NCBI RefSeq assembly: GCF_000473325.1
Contig: NZ_KI421513.1
Span: forward strand, 258,717-322,716
Reading direction: 5' to 3'
Source: Leisingera caerulea DSM 24564
GTDB taxonomy: Bacteria; Pseudomonadota; Alphaproteobacteria; Rhodobacterales; Rhodobacteraceae
Length of the DNA stretch: 64,000 nucleotides
The notes below the pieces were generated by a model. That model saw nothing but the letters and a program-made list of their open reading frames with translations, was not told the origin of the DNA and searched no databases. This document shows, in pieces, positions 1 through 7,305 of this stretch (the first letter of the stretch is position 1; each line of letters starts with the position of its first letter). The translations under genes and the position numbers were made by a program.

Positions 1-404
1 GGAACGGTGTCTTCACCCCCCGGCAGGAGGGCGCAGAGGACCCCCTCCACATCCCCGAGTGCAGCCCATTCAACGGCCGCCCTGTCAGGGTCGATCAGCG
101 CCACAGCAAGTGCCGCGCCGCGCGTGCCCCGTATGCGGTCATGCGCAGCTTCGAACAGCTCTGCAATATCACCGACGGAGACCGTCGCAAGTGCTTCCAG
201 GCAGGCATTTGCTGCGTCCTGAGCCCCCGGACCGCTGCCGACACCATCCGCCAAAGCCACCATCAGCCTGTTGCCGGCACGCCGCAGCAAGTAGCCGTCG
301 CCGCACACAGAGCCTGCCATCTTTGAAGCCTGTGCCGCGGCCCAATCTATCCGGGAGCCGCCAGTTTCAAAGTCGATGCTGCCGCTGTCTGCACTTAACG
401 CCAT
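1..404 (-). CDS. RsbX-like serine phosphatase (partial, runs off the left edge)
   Basis: This reading frame begins at ATG 404-402 and continues past the window edge, so only about 134 N-terminal residues are visible. It contains an ADGVGSGPGAQDAA segment, which matches the metal-binding start of the small PP2C/SpoIIE-type phosphatases of the RsbX family, followed by a second acidic beta strand region. Its start overlaps the stop of the rsbT-like gene by ten bases, making it the fourth gene of an rsbR-rsbS-rsbT-rsbX order. In known stressosomes RsbX dephosphorylates RsbS and RsbR to reset the complex; that role is inferred here from sequence and position. Confidence 0.8.
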   Translation of the reverse strand, partial: MALSADSGSIDFETGGSRIDWAAAQASKMAGSVCGDGYLLRRAGNRLMVALADGVGSGPGAQDAANACLEALATVSVGDIAELFEAAHDRIRGTRGAALAVALIDPDRAAVEWAALGDVEGVLCALLPGGEDTV

Positions 405-811
405 TTCACCACCGTCACGACAAGACCCCGGCCAGGATCTGAGCTGATATCGAACTGATCGACGATCCGCCGCGTTCCCGGCAGCCCGAGGCCCAGGCTG
501 TTGCCGGTAGAGTAGCCGTCCTGCAAAGCCAGTTCGACGTCAGCCAGGCCCGGCCCCCGGTCGCGGGCCGTGACCTTTATACCGGTCTTTGTTCCGCCCC
601 TGGCAGTGCAAAGCTCCACTTCTCCTTCTTGCGCATAGTTCACGATGTTCCGGGCCAGTTCCGAGACAGCGGTTGCAATCAAAGCCTGGTCCGGCCTGCT
701 GAAGTCCAGCTCGGCAGCGAGGCGGCGTGCCAGCTGGCGGGCCGCCACGACATCGCTGTCGCAGGATACCGGCTGCAGCAGTACAGCGGGGTCCGCTGCG
801 GGCGCGTTCAT
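395..811 (-). CDS. rsbT: RsbT-like serine/threonine kinase of the stressosome
   Basis: The protein has 138 residues and consists of one HATPase fold. The N-box reads ELARNIVNYA, the G1 box DRGPGL and the G2 region GLGLPGTRRIVDQFDI, which is closer to RsbT than to the anti-sigma kinase RsbW. Known RsbT phosphorylates STAS partners RsbS and RsbR and, once released, activates a downstream output protein. Its ATG overlaps the rsbS stop by four bases, so the two are translationally coupled. The output partner (RsbU-like phosphatase, cyclase or kinase) is not in the window and may lie beyond position 1. Confidence 0.85.
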   Translation of the reverse strand: MNAPAADPAVLLQPVSCDSDVVAARQLARRLAAELDFSRPDQALIATAVSELARNIVNYAQEGEVELCTARGGTKTGIKVTARDRGPGLADVELALQDGYSTGNSLGLGLPGTRRIVDQFDISSDPGRGLVVTVVKWR

Positions 812-1164
812 GGACCGTCTCGCAGAATGGCGATACCGTGATCCAGGTTCAGGGCTGTGGGAACATTTTCCAGCTTGAGGCCCAAAAGCACCATTGCCAT
901 TGCGATTTCAGGCCGGATGCCCACTATCGCGATCTTTGCGCCGCGCAGGGCGACCGAAGCCGCGATATCGCTCAGCATCCTGGTGCCGTAGCTGTCGATG
1001 ACATCCAGCAGGCTGACATCCAGGATCACCTTGGAAGCCGCCAGGCGGGTAACCTCAAGCAGGATCTGATTTTGCATTTCCTGGATGTCGCTGTCGGACA
1101 GCTCCTCCTGCACCGCTGCGATCAGCAGGTCGCCCTGGCTTATAATGGGGACACGCCGGACCAC
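808..1164 (-). CDS. rsbS: RsbS-like STAS-domain stressosome scaffold
   Basis: This is a single STAS domain of 118 residues. I start it at GTG 1164-1162, one base after the rsbR TAG stop, because the sequence from there (VRRVPIISQGDLLIAAVQEEL) matches the usual RsbS N-terminus, while the longer frame would overlap rsbR. The motif VIDSYGTR keeps the serine that RsbT phosphorylates in Bacillus RsbS (Ser59 in IVDSFIAR). RsbS and RsbR form the stressosome core that sequesters RsbT. The gene overlaps rsbT by four bases. Confidence 0.85.
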   Translation of the reverse strand: MVRRVPIISQGDLLIAAVQEELSDSDIQEMQNQILLEVTRLAASKVILDVSLLDVIDSYGTRMLSDIAASVALRGAKIAIVGIRPEIAMAMVLLGLKLENVPTALNLDHGIAILRDGP

Positions 1165-1165
1165 T

Positions 1166-2059
1166 CTAGCGCTCCAGAAGCTTGCGCGCGGTTTCAACGC
1201 CCCGCTCAAGATCTCCTGCCGGGTTCAATGCCTCACCGGTGACACCGATTTTCACCAGAGACTGCGCCACCTCAGCGCTGATACCGGTCAGCACTGAGTG
1301 AGCGCCCATCAGGCGGGTTGCCGTCATTGTCTGTATCAAGTGGTTGGCGACCATACTGTCCACCGCAGCCACCCCGGTAATATCCAGCACCACTGCGCGG
1401 GCGTTCTGATCCCGGATTGCATCCAGAATCTGCATCGTCAAAAACCGCGACCGGTGGCTGTCCAGCACGCCGACCACAGGCACCAGCAGCAGCCCCGCCT
1501 GCAGGCGCAGCACCGGCGTCGGCAGTTCGCTTAGCTGGCGTTCGCGCTGTTCAATCGCATCGCTCCTGGCTGCCGAGAACGCCTCAATCGTCATGGCCTG
1601 ATGGCACGCCGCCGTCTTGCGCAGCGCTTTCTCGGTTTCGAGGGCCTCTGCTTCGTTATCGGCACTCTCCCGAACGAGGTCGCAGATCCGGTTAATGGCG
1701 AAGGTGTACAGTCCAAGATAGAAGCTGGGTGAGATGCCATAGCTTTCGTTGAACAGCCCGGCGCGCTTGCGGTCCTTGTAGTATTTCTGATCGAGGCCCG
1801 CCTCAAAAAGCTCCAGCAGATGCCGCCGCTGCTCGTCCCTGACCTCTTGCATGCCATGCGGGCGGGCTTCGCCGCCGGGATGGTCGTAGCCTCCCTCGCG
1901 GCTGTAGAATTCCTGCAAGACTGCCTCGATATTCTGTTCTGCCAGAGGCATGAGGCCGGATACCCGGGCCCTGTCGTCTTGGCTAACGTCGAACCAGCCC
2001 CAAAGTTCCTGCAGCCCTTTGGCCGGGGTCTGGATTGTCGAAGTTATGACCTCATTCAT
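1166..2059 (-). CDS. rsbR: RsbR-like stressosome sensor (non-haem globin-like domain plus STAS)
   Basis: The 297-residue protein has an N-terminal globin-like sensor domain (about residues 15-165) and a C-terminal STAS domain (about 180-292). In the sensor domain the segment RRAGLFNESYGISPSFYLGLY aligns with the proximal-histidine region of globin-coupled sensors, but the histidine position is Asn104, so haem binding is unlikely, as in Bacillus RsbR paralogues. The two STAS phosphorylation positions known from RsbRA (Thr171, Thr205) are Ser235 (VVDS-like) and Ser267 here. It is the first gene of the stressosome operon. Confidence 0.85.
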   Translation of the reverse strand: MNEVITSTIQTPAKGLQELWGWFDVSQDDRARVSGLMPLAEQNIEAVLQEFYSREGGYDHPGGEARPHGMQEVRDEQRRHLLELFEAGLDQKYYKDRKRAGLFNESYGISPSFYLGLYTFAINRICDLVRESADNEAEALETEKALRKTAACHQAMTIEAFSAARSDAIEQRERQLSELPTPVLRLQAGLLLVPVVGVLDSHRSRFLTMQILDAIRDQNARAVVLDITGVAAVDSMVANHLIQTMTATRLMGAHSVLTGISAEVAQSLVKIGVTGEALNPAGDLERGVETARKLLER

Positions 2060-2356
2060 GGCGCCCTCGCAACGATGACAATGCCCTCAGAGAGTCTGGC
2101 GATATGCTTAATGAAGCCCTAAAGAGGCCAGCAAGACGCCAATAAATCCCCGTAAAATCAGTGCGTTGAATGGCATGAGGACGGTGCCGGGTTCAGCCTG
2201 CCCTGAGGGCTCCGCACAGCCCGCCTTTCGCGCTGGTGCGGCCGCCTGCAGCGAGCTTCAGGTCCGAATCCGAGCTTGCCGGTGCCCATGAGGCAGGCAC
2301 CGCTCCGAGCTGGCCCCGGACGAGGCAAACTCTTATTTATAACACTTGGCGGCGCC
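2060..2356. other. Intergenic stretch before the polyamine remnant
   Basis: I see no gene here. The last 50 bases or so resemble the sequence just downstream of the intact agmatine deiminase gene (around 30085-30131), so the duplicated block probably starts inside this stretch. The rest is the rsbR upstream region. Confidence 0.5.
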
Positions 2357-2713
2357 TTATGGAGCAGCCAGAGAATCTGCGGGCTGCTGCTGCGTGATGC
2401 ACCCGATACCGCCGCCATCGAGCGCGGTAAAGGTGCTGTCCACGCCCACAATTTTGCGGCCAGGGACCAGCCTATCCAATCCGGCCGCTGTCGCGCAGCC
2501 AGGCATCGTTGATCGGGATTTCCAGAATCTCAATGTTGCCGCAGCCCTCGAGTGCCGCGCGCGCTCCGGAAGCGTCGCTGGGATCAGCAATCACGGTCAC
2601 CAGCTCGAACTCTGCCACTGCGCGCATCACACCGGCATAATCCGCCCGTATGCAGCCCGGATTGCTGCGGCAGCTCAGCTCGGCCGGCCAGGCATTACAG
2701 GTGCGGGCGCGGG
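2357..2713 (-). pseudogene. Agmatine deiminase (aguA1) remnant with internal deletion
   Basis: Two pieces of the gene at 30132-31169 survive in order. Bases 2357-2470 encode the C-terminus (VGVDSTF.ALDGGGIGCITQQ and the stop), and about 2480-2713 match the N-terminal third (intact 30889-31120, including the LRDSGW-region DNA and the IGWPTEL region). The middle 600 bases or so are missing and the frame is broken. The catalytic cysteine codon is still present but has no intact protein around it. Confidence 0.85.
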
Positions 2714-2938
2714 GTCCGCCAGCGTCTTCAGGTCGATATTGCCTTCGACGAGATCGATCCAGCAGACGAGGCCGGTGCGGCCCCGATCAAACGGCAGCAT
2801 CCAGACTTGGCCTTCCGACGACACTTCCGGCAGCTGCGCGAGCGCAGGGAGCAGTTCATCCCAGGCTTTTAGCCGCGCGGTGTCGATCGGCTTGATCGGG
2901 TCCGCGGCCCGCATCTTGCCGATCAGCCCGCCGCGGGG
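2714..2938 (-). pseudogene. Polyamine-binding protein (potD) fragment
   Basis: These bases match intact potD at about 31836-32055 and still encode GLIGKMRAAD.IKPIDTARL, LLPALAQLPEVSS and QVWM.PFD segments. The signal peptide, the N-terminus and the C-terminal two thirds are gone. The junction with the aguA1 fragment lies at a GGGTCCGCC-like sequence that resembles both parents, as expected for a deletion between short repeats. Confidence 0.85.
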
Positions 2939-3045
2939 GTCCGCCACATCGGCCCCTTTCGGGCGGCAGCTGCCGACGTGTACCCGCTCGGGCCGAAGGC
3001 TGATCGTGACTGCGGCGCCAACGCTATCGGGCACCCCGAGCGCGC
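2939..3045 (-). pseudogene. Polyamine ABC ATPase (potA) fragment
   Basis: About 105 bases correspond to intact potA near 32498-32600, encoding the C-terminal regulatory part (AVTI.LRPERVHVGS.RP.GADV). The whole ATPase domain is missing. The fragment is joined directly to potD sequence on one side and to aguB sequence on the other. Confidence 0.8.
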
Positions 3046-3118
3046 CGGTTCAGAGCGGATCGCGGTTGGATACAGCAGCCTTCCGGCGCCCTGCGGCACC
3101 ATGCGGCGGGCCGCTGCG
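3046..3118 (-). pseudogene. N-carbamoylputrescine amidase (aguB) fragment
   Basis: Roughly 75 bases match intact aguB near 35445-35523, the stretch that encodes ARCMVLQGAEMLLYPTAIGSE. Both genes for the Pot permeases, which lie between potA and aguB in the intact operon, have left no trace, so the deletion here removed at least 2 kb. Confidence 0.75.
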
Positions 3119-3288
3119 GGGAACAGGCGGGCAAGGACGTCCAGCGCCTCCTGGTCGTGCTTGGGCAACCCGTACTGCCGGCCGATCACGCCGCCATTAA
3201 CCGAGTGGACATTGATGTCGACAGAAAGCGGCGGCTGCCGTCCGGCTTGCCGTCTACGGGCGGCGAGGTCACCCGATACGGTACTGTG
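3119..3288 (-). pseudogene. Second agmatine deiminase (aguA2) remnant
   Basis: Bases 3119-3275 match intact aguA2 at about 36096-36251 ([14 protein letters not shown].. and the SPPVD.KPDGSRR region). They are followed by about 30 bases matching the aguA2 start (MTQYR, intact 36990-37007), and the ATG still overlaps the aminotransferase stop. The central 740 bases and the C-terminus with the catalytic cysteine are missing. Confidence 0.8.
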
Positions 3289-4683
3289 TCATGCGAGCTT
3301 GACCCCCTGCTTGACGAGATCGCTGGTTGTCTTGCGGATGCCGTTCTCGAGAATGTCGAACATCTGGTCGATCTGGCTTTCGGAGATAATCAGCGGCGGC
3401 GAGAACACGCACATGTTGATGATCGGGCGCAGGATGAGGCCGTTTTCCTGGCAATGCGCATCGATCATGGCGCCCACGGTCTTGTCGAGTGCGAGAACAT
3501 CGTCGGCCGACGCATCTGCCACGCATTCGACACAGCCGAGCAGCCCCTTGCCGCGGGCATCGCCGACAAGCGGGAGGTCCGCGAGGGCTCCGAGCCGGGC
3601 CTCGAAATGGGGAGTAACATCCCGCACATGCTCAAGGATGCCCTCGCGTTCGATGATCTCGATGTTTTTGAGCGCAGCGGCAGCACTGACCGGATGGCCT
3701 GAGTAAGTGAACCCGTTCGAAAAGGTCGCATCCCGGGACTTGTCGCCGGATACCTCGGCGATCAGCCGGTCCGAGATGATGCAGGCCCCCATTGGCACAT
3801 AGCCTGAGGTCATGCCCTTGGCGCAGGTGATGATGTCGGGAACGATATCAAACACCTTCTGGGAGGCGAACCAGTGGCCCATGCGGCCGAATCCGGTGAC
3901 GACTTCGTCAGAGATGTAAAGCACATCGTGCCGGCGGCACACTTCGAGGCAGCGTTTGTGGTAACCCGCCGGCGGGACAATCACCCCGCCCGAACACAGG
4001 ATCGGTTCGGCAATGAATGCCGCCACCTTGTCAGCGCCGGTCTGCAGAATGGCGTTCTCCAGATCCGCCACCTTCTCATCCAGAAACGCCTCGATGCTCT
4101 GACCTTCGGCGCGGACATAAGGATTCACGTTGGGCAGGAAATGGGTCAGATGAGATGCCTGGTCCAGCCAGCCCTTGTCGCGTTCCTTGCCGCTCATCGA
4201 GGCCGCCAGATAGGTCGAGCCGTGATAGGCCTTCTGCCGTGAGATCACGATCTTCTTTTCCGGCCGGCCCAGAACATTGTTGCGGAACTGGATAAACCGC
4301 AGCGCGCTGTCCACGGCAGTTGAACCGCCGGTGGTAAAGAACACGTGGTTCAGATCGCCCGGCGTCCGCTTGGCAATCTCGTGGGCCAGGCGCGCAGAGG
4401 TGGAGTTTGCGTTGTTGAACGGCGAGAAATAGGCCAGCTCCCGCGCCTGCTGCGCCATTGCTTCGGCGATCTCAGTGTTGCCGTAGCCAATCTGCACGCA
4501 CCACATGCCGGCCGGTCCATCGATCAGGCGCTCGCCCGTTTCCGTCGTGACATAGATGCCTTCACCGCCTTCGGTGAAAGTCCTGTCATTCTGGCCGATA
4601 TAGGCCATTCCCTCCCACGGATGAACGAAATTCCCATTGTCCCAATCGCGGACGGTTTCGAAGTCGGCAGTCTGCTGCGTCAT
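3289..4683 (-). CDS. Class III aminotransferase, polyamine-type (copy 1)
   Basis: This 464-residue fold-type I PLP enzyme is intact. The PLP lysine lies in [16 protein letters not shown], and the [13 protein letters not shown] segment carries the cofactor-binding aspartate. It is nearly identical in length and sequence to the gene at 37004-38398, which heads the intact agmatine/putrescine operon. By that context it probably transaminates putrescine or a related omega-amine to an aldehyde, although pyruvate or 2-oxoglutarate dependence cannot be read from the sequence. The rest of its operon has decayed, so it is now a single gene with a divergent TetR regulator. Confidence 0.85.
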   Translation of the reverse strand: MTQQTADFETVRDWDNGNFVHPWEGMAYIGQNDRTFTEGGEGIYVTTETGERLIDGPAGMWCVQIGYGNTEIAEAMAQQARELAYFSPFNNANSTSARLAHEIAKRTPGDLNHVFFTTGGSTAVDSALRFIQFRNNVLGRPEKKIVISRQKAYHGSTYLAASMSGKERDKGWLDQASHLTHFLPNVNPYVRAEGQSIEAFLDEKVADLENAILQTGADKVAAFIAEPILCSGGVIVPPAGYHKRCLEVCRRHDVLYISDEVVTGFGRMGHWFASQKVFDIVPDIITCAKGMTSGYVPMGACIISDRLIAEVSGDKSRDATFSNGFTYSGHPVSAAAALKNIEIIEREGILEHVRDVTPHFEARLGALADLPLVGDARGKGLLGCVECVADASADDVLALDKTVGAMIDAHCQENGLILRPIINMCVFSPPLIISESQIDQMFDILENGIRKTTSDLVKQGVKLA

Positions 4684-4716
4684 GGCATCACCAGGATTGT
4701 AACATCAATCACAAAC

Positions 4717-4730
4717 TGAACGTACGTTCA
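4717..4730. promoter_or_regulatory. Perfect palindrome in the aminotransferase/TetR divergent region (likely operator)
   Basis: TGAACGTACGTTCA is a perfect 14-bp palindrome in the short gap between two divergent genes, the usual place and size for a TetR-family operator. The paralogous gap at 38399-38486 has TGAA and TTCA half sites with a wider spacer, so the outer half sites are conserved between copies. Confidence 0.55.
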
Positions 4731-4771
4731 TTCATTGTCAAGAAATGCTTTTGCCATTAGGTTTTAGCTGT

Positions 4772-5470
4772 ATGAAGCCGTTGGAAACTCAGGGGCATTC
4801 ACCCAAGTCAGAAAGGTTCGCAAAGGACGTGAGCAACACCGGTCAGCATGAGGAAGGGCAGAACGCCCGGGAACTGAGCAAGTCGAAGAACCGGCGCCAC
4901 CTTCTGGATTCGGCAGCGGATGCCATTTTCAAACACGGCTTCCGCGGGGCGACGATTGCAGCGATTCAGAAGATATCAGGCCTATCGCGGGGCATGATCA
5001 ATCTGCACTTCAAGACAAAGGAAAACCTCTTGCTGGCGGTCGCTGAAGACTTGTCTAACAGTTATTCCGAACGCTGGAAAAAGATTGCCCGCAACCCTGA
5101 CCTCTCCGCGAGGGACAAGCTGATGGGGATTATCAAAGTTGATCTGTCACCGGATATTCTGAATGAACGTGATGTGGCAATCTGGTTCGCGTTCAGGTCC
5201 GAGGCTTGCTCGAATCCCGAGTACCACAAATACATCGATTCAAGAGATGCGAGCTTTCACAACACGATCGTGGAGATCTGCCAGAGCCTGATCGACGAGG
5301 GTAAGTACCCAAATGGCGACGCCCATCTTGCGGCCGACGCCTTTATTGCGCTCTTCGAAGGCATGTGGACAGATTTCCATCTCCACTCAGAAGAATTCGA
5401 CCGGTGCCGCGCCGAACGTGTCTGCCTCTACATCGCAAACAGTCTTTTTCCGGATCACTTCGACCTTTGA
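4772..5470 (+). CDS. TetR-family regulator of the polyamine aminotransferase (copy 1)
   Basis: The protein has 232 residues when started at ATG 4772; the aligned codon in the paralogue is GTG 38487, and upstream sequence diverges, so I prefer this to the ATG at 4745. A classic TetR helix-turn-helix is seen in FRGATIAAIQKISGLSRGMINLHFKTKENLL (about residues 50-80). The C-terminal ligand domain has GxWTDFH and a C-terminal LFPDHF segment, as in BetI-like regulators. It is divergent from the aminotransferase and probably represses it. The copy at 38487-39179 is clearly homologous but more diverged than the aminotransferases are. Confidence 0.85.
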   Translation: MKPLETQGHSPKSERFAKDVSNTGQHEEGQNARELSKSKNRRHLLDSAADAIFKHGFRGATIAAIQKISGLSRGMINLHFKTKENLLLAVAEDLSNSYSERWKKIARNPDLSARDKLMGIIKVDLSPDILNERDVAIWFAFRSEACSNPEYHKYIDSRDASFHNTIVEICQSLIDEGKYPNGDAHLAADAFIALFEGMWTDFHLHSEEFDRCRAERVCLYIANSLFPDHFDL

Positions 5471-5862
5471 AAGGTTCAGCGGGAGTCTGGGCTCTGAAGC
5501 AAAGGTGCGGATTTACAGCGCGAACGGCCAACATTCTGCGGCAAGGACCCTGACCAGCGAGGCGTTTCTTAGGCCATCCGGCAGTGGACCTTTTGTCAGT
5601 CTCTGAACAGCAACGGTTGTGCGCTAATGCGGGGTGCAGGGTCTGGCGCGGGACACAGGTCTGGCTGTTTGTTGTAGAGCTGACCCGCATGTCAGCCAAA
5701 TACGCTCCGAACGCAGCAGTCCGGCATTCGGATTTCAGACACTCCTGCATCAAACGGAATTCCCAAGGATCGAAGCAAGCGCAGCGGGCAATCCAGGCGG
5801 CGAGGCCGACCCTGCCGGAAGGAACGCTTGCAAGCTTTGACACCACCATCCGGGCGCCGGTG
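5471..5862. other. Intergenic region between convergent genes, nothing recognised
   Basis: About 390 bases separate the TetR gene and the MocR-type gene, whose 3' ends face each other. I found no convincing gene, RNA or strong hairpin with a T-tract here. Confidence 0.4.
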
Positions 5863-7242
5863 CTAAAGCGCCAGATGCGGCAGGCAGCCCGGTTCCATCC
5901 TTAGAAGTGCTGCAAGCAACTCCAACCCTTTACGGAAATGACTTTCATCCTGCACCGCACCCAGAGAAACCCGCACAGCGCCAGGTGGGCACGTGCCGGA
6001 GGCCAGGAATGGCGTATCAGGTGCAACAGCTATTTGCAGCTGACGCGCGTATTGCGAAAAGCTGCCGGAACTCCACCCTTCAGGCAGCGGCAGCCAAAGA
6101 TGCAAGGCAGAGGGATGCCCCCTCCAGGAAATTCCCCGGAAGACCCGGCTGGCGATGCGGTGCCGTCTGTTGAAGGCGTGGCGCTGCCAGCTGGTGAATT
6201 CCAGCATTGTGCCGTCCGTCACCCAGCGGCTGGCCAGCTCCCACATTAATGGCGCGCCCGCTCCTCCGAAGCTCAGCAAGCGGCTTGTCAGAGCTGGACG
6301 CAGATGGCCCGGGGCGGCCATGTACCCGGCCTGCAGCCCGGGCATCGCGCATGTGCTGAGGGTAGTCAGATATACTGAACGCTCCGGCAGCAGCGCCGAC
6401 ACCGGCGGCGGGCGGTCCTCTGCCACGGGGCCAAGCGGATCATCTTCAACGATACAGAGATCATGGGCATCCGCAATCCGGGCCAGATCCCTGCGCCGGT
6501 CCTCCGGCATCATGACCGGAACCGGATTGGCCAGTGAAGGCCGCAGGCACAGCACCTTGGGGCCGGACGTCCGGCAGGCGTCCTCCAGTGCGTCCGGCAA
6601 AATGCCATCAGAGTCCGCCTTCAGTCCCGCAAGCTTCAAGCCCAAGTAGGAGCAGCCCGATACGAGCAGGTTGTGTGTAATGCTGTCTGCCAAAACAGTG
6701 TCGCCCGGGCGGGTCAGAGCGGACAAGGCGGCGGACATTCCGAGGCTGCCGCCGTTTGTCAAAAGAACCCGCTCTGGTGCAGCCGCAAGCCCGCAGGCTG
6801 CCAGCCACCGGGCCCCGGCAGCCCGGTGCGCCCCGCTCCCGGCGACGGCGCCGCAGGCCTGCAGTGCCGAGGGATCCAGTTCTGCCGCAAGCTCCTGCAA
6901 TGACGTCTGAAACCGCTTGCTGTGCTCTTTGTTGCGGACGGGGCTGACGGTGGAGAAATCAAAGCCGCCTTCGCGCTCTGACCTTTGCGGAGCAGGGTGC
7001 GGCGCGGGACCGCAAACATAGCTGCCCCGTCCGACCTGCCCGTCTATCAGGTTCTGCTTGCGCAAGCTCTCGTAGGCTTTGCTGACGGTGTGAACGCTCA
7101 GCCCAAGCCGGTCTGCCATCTTACGGTGCGGCGGCAGCCGGGCGCCGGCGGGGAGTTCTTTGGTCAGAATGGCCTGTTCAATGGCTACTGCCAGGCTGGC
7201 GTGCAGAGGTGAATGAAGCGTTTCAGGATCAGGATACCACAT
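5863..7242 (-). CDS. MocR-type GntR/aminotransferase-like regulator lacking the PLP lysine
   Basis: The 459-residue protein joins a GntR winged helix (about residues 8-75: LPPHRKMADRLGLSVHTVSKAYESL) to a fold-type I aminotransferase-like domain (about 115-440). I start at ATG 7242, which has an AGGGA ribosome site, rather than at the longer frame. In MocR regulators the cofactor lysine sits in an FSKxLxPGLRxGY motif; here it reads LSTCAMPGLQAGY, with Thr297 (ACA codon) at the lysine position and Gln for the Arg. The usual EDDY tyrosine is also absent. It follows the ectoine aspartokinase by 63 bases on the same strand, so it may be co-transcribed with the ectoine operon, but its target is unknown. 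Confidence 0.8.
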   Translation of the reverse strand: MWYPDPETLHSPLHASLAVAIEQAILTKELPAGARLPPHRKMADRLGLSVHTVSKAYESLRKQNLIDGQVGRGSYVCGPAPHPAPQRSEREGGFDFSTVSPVRNKEHSKRFQTSLQELAAELDPSALQACGAVAGSGAHRAAGARWLAACGLAAAPERVLLTNGGSLGMSAALSALTRPGDTVLADSITHNLLVSGCSYLGLKLAGLKADSDGILPDALEDACRTSGPKVLCLRPSLANPVPVMMPEDRRRDLARIADAHDLCIVEDDPLGPVAEDRPPPVSALLPERSVYLTTLSTCAMPGLQAGYMAAPGHLRPALTSRLLSFGGAGAPLMWELASRWVTDGTMLEFTSWQRHAFNRRHRIASRVFRGISWRGHPSALHLWLPLPEGWSSGSFSQYARQLQIAVAPDTPFLASGTCPPGAVRVSLGAVQDESHFRKGLELLAALLRMEPGCLPHLAL

Positions 7243-7305
7243 TGCCGTTCCCTGCTCCCGGCCGCCGCGCCGAACCGGCTGCACAGCAAGGGTCCAGCAG
7301 CCGCT

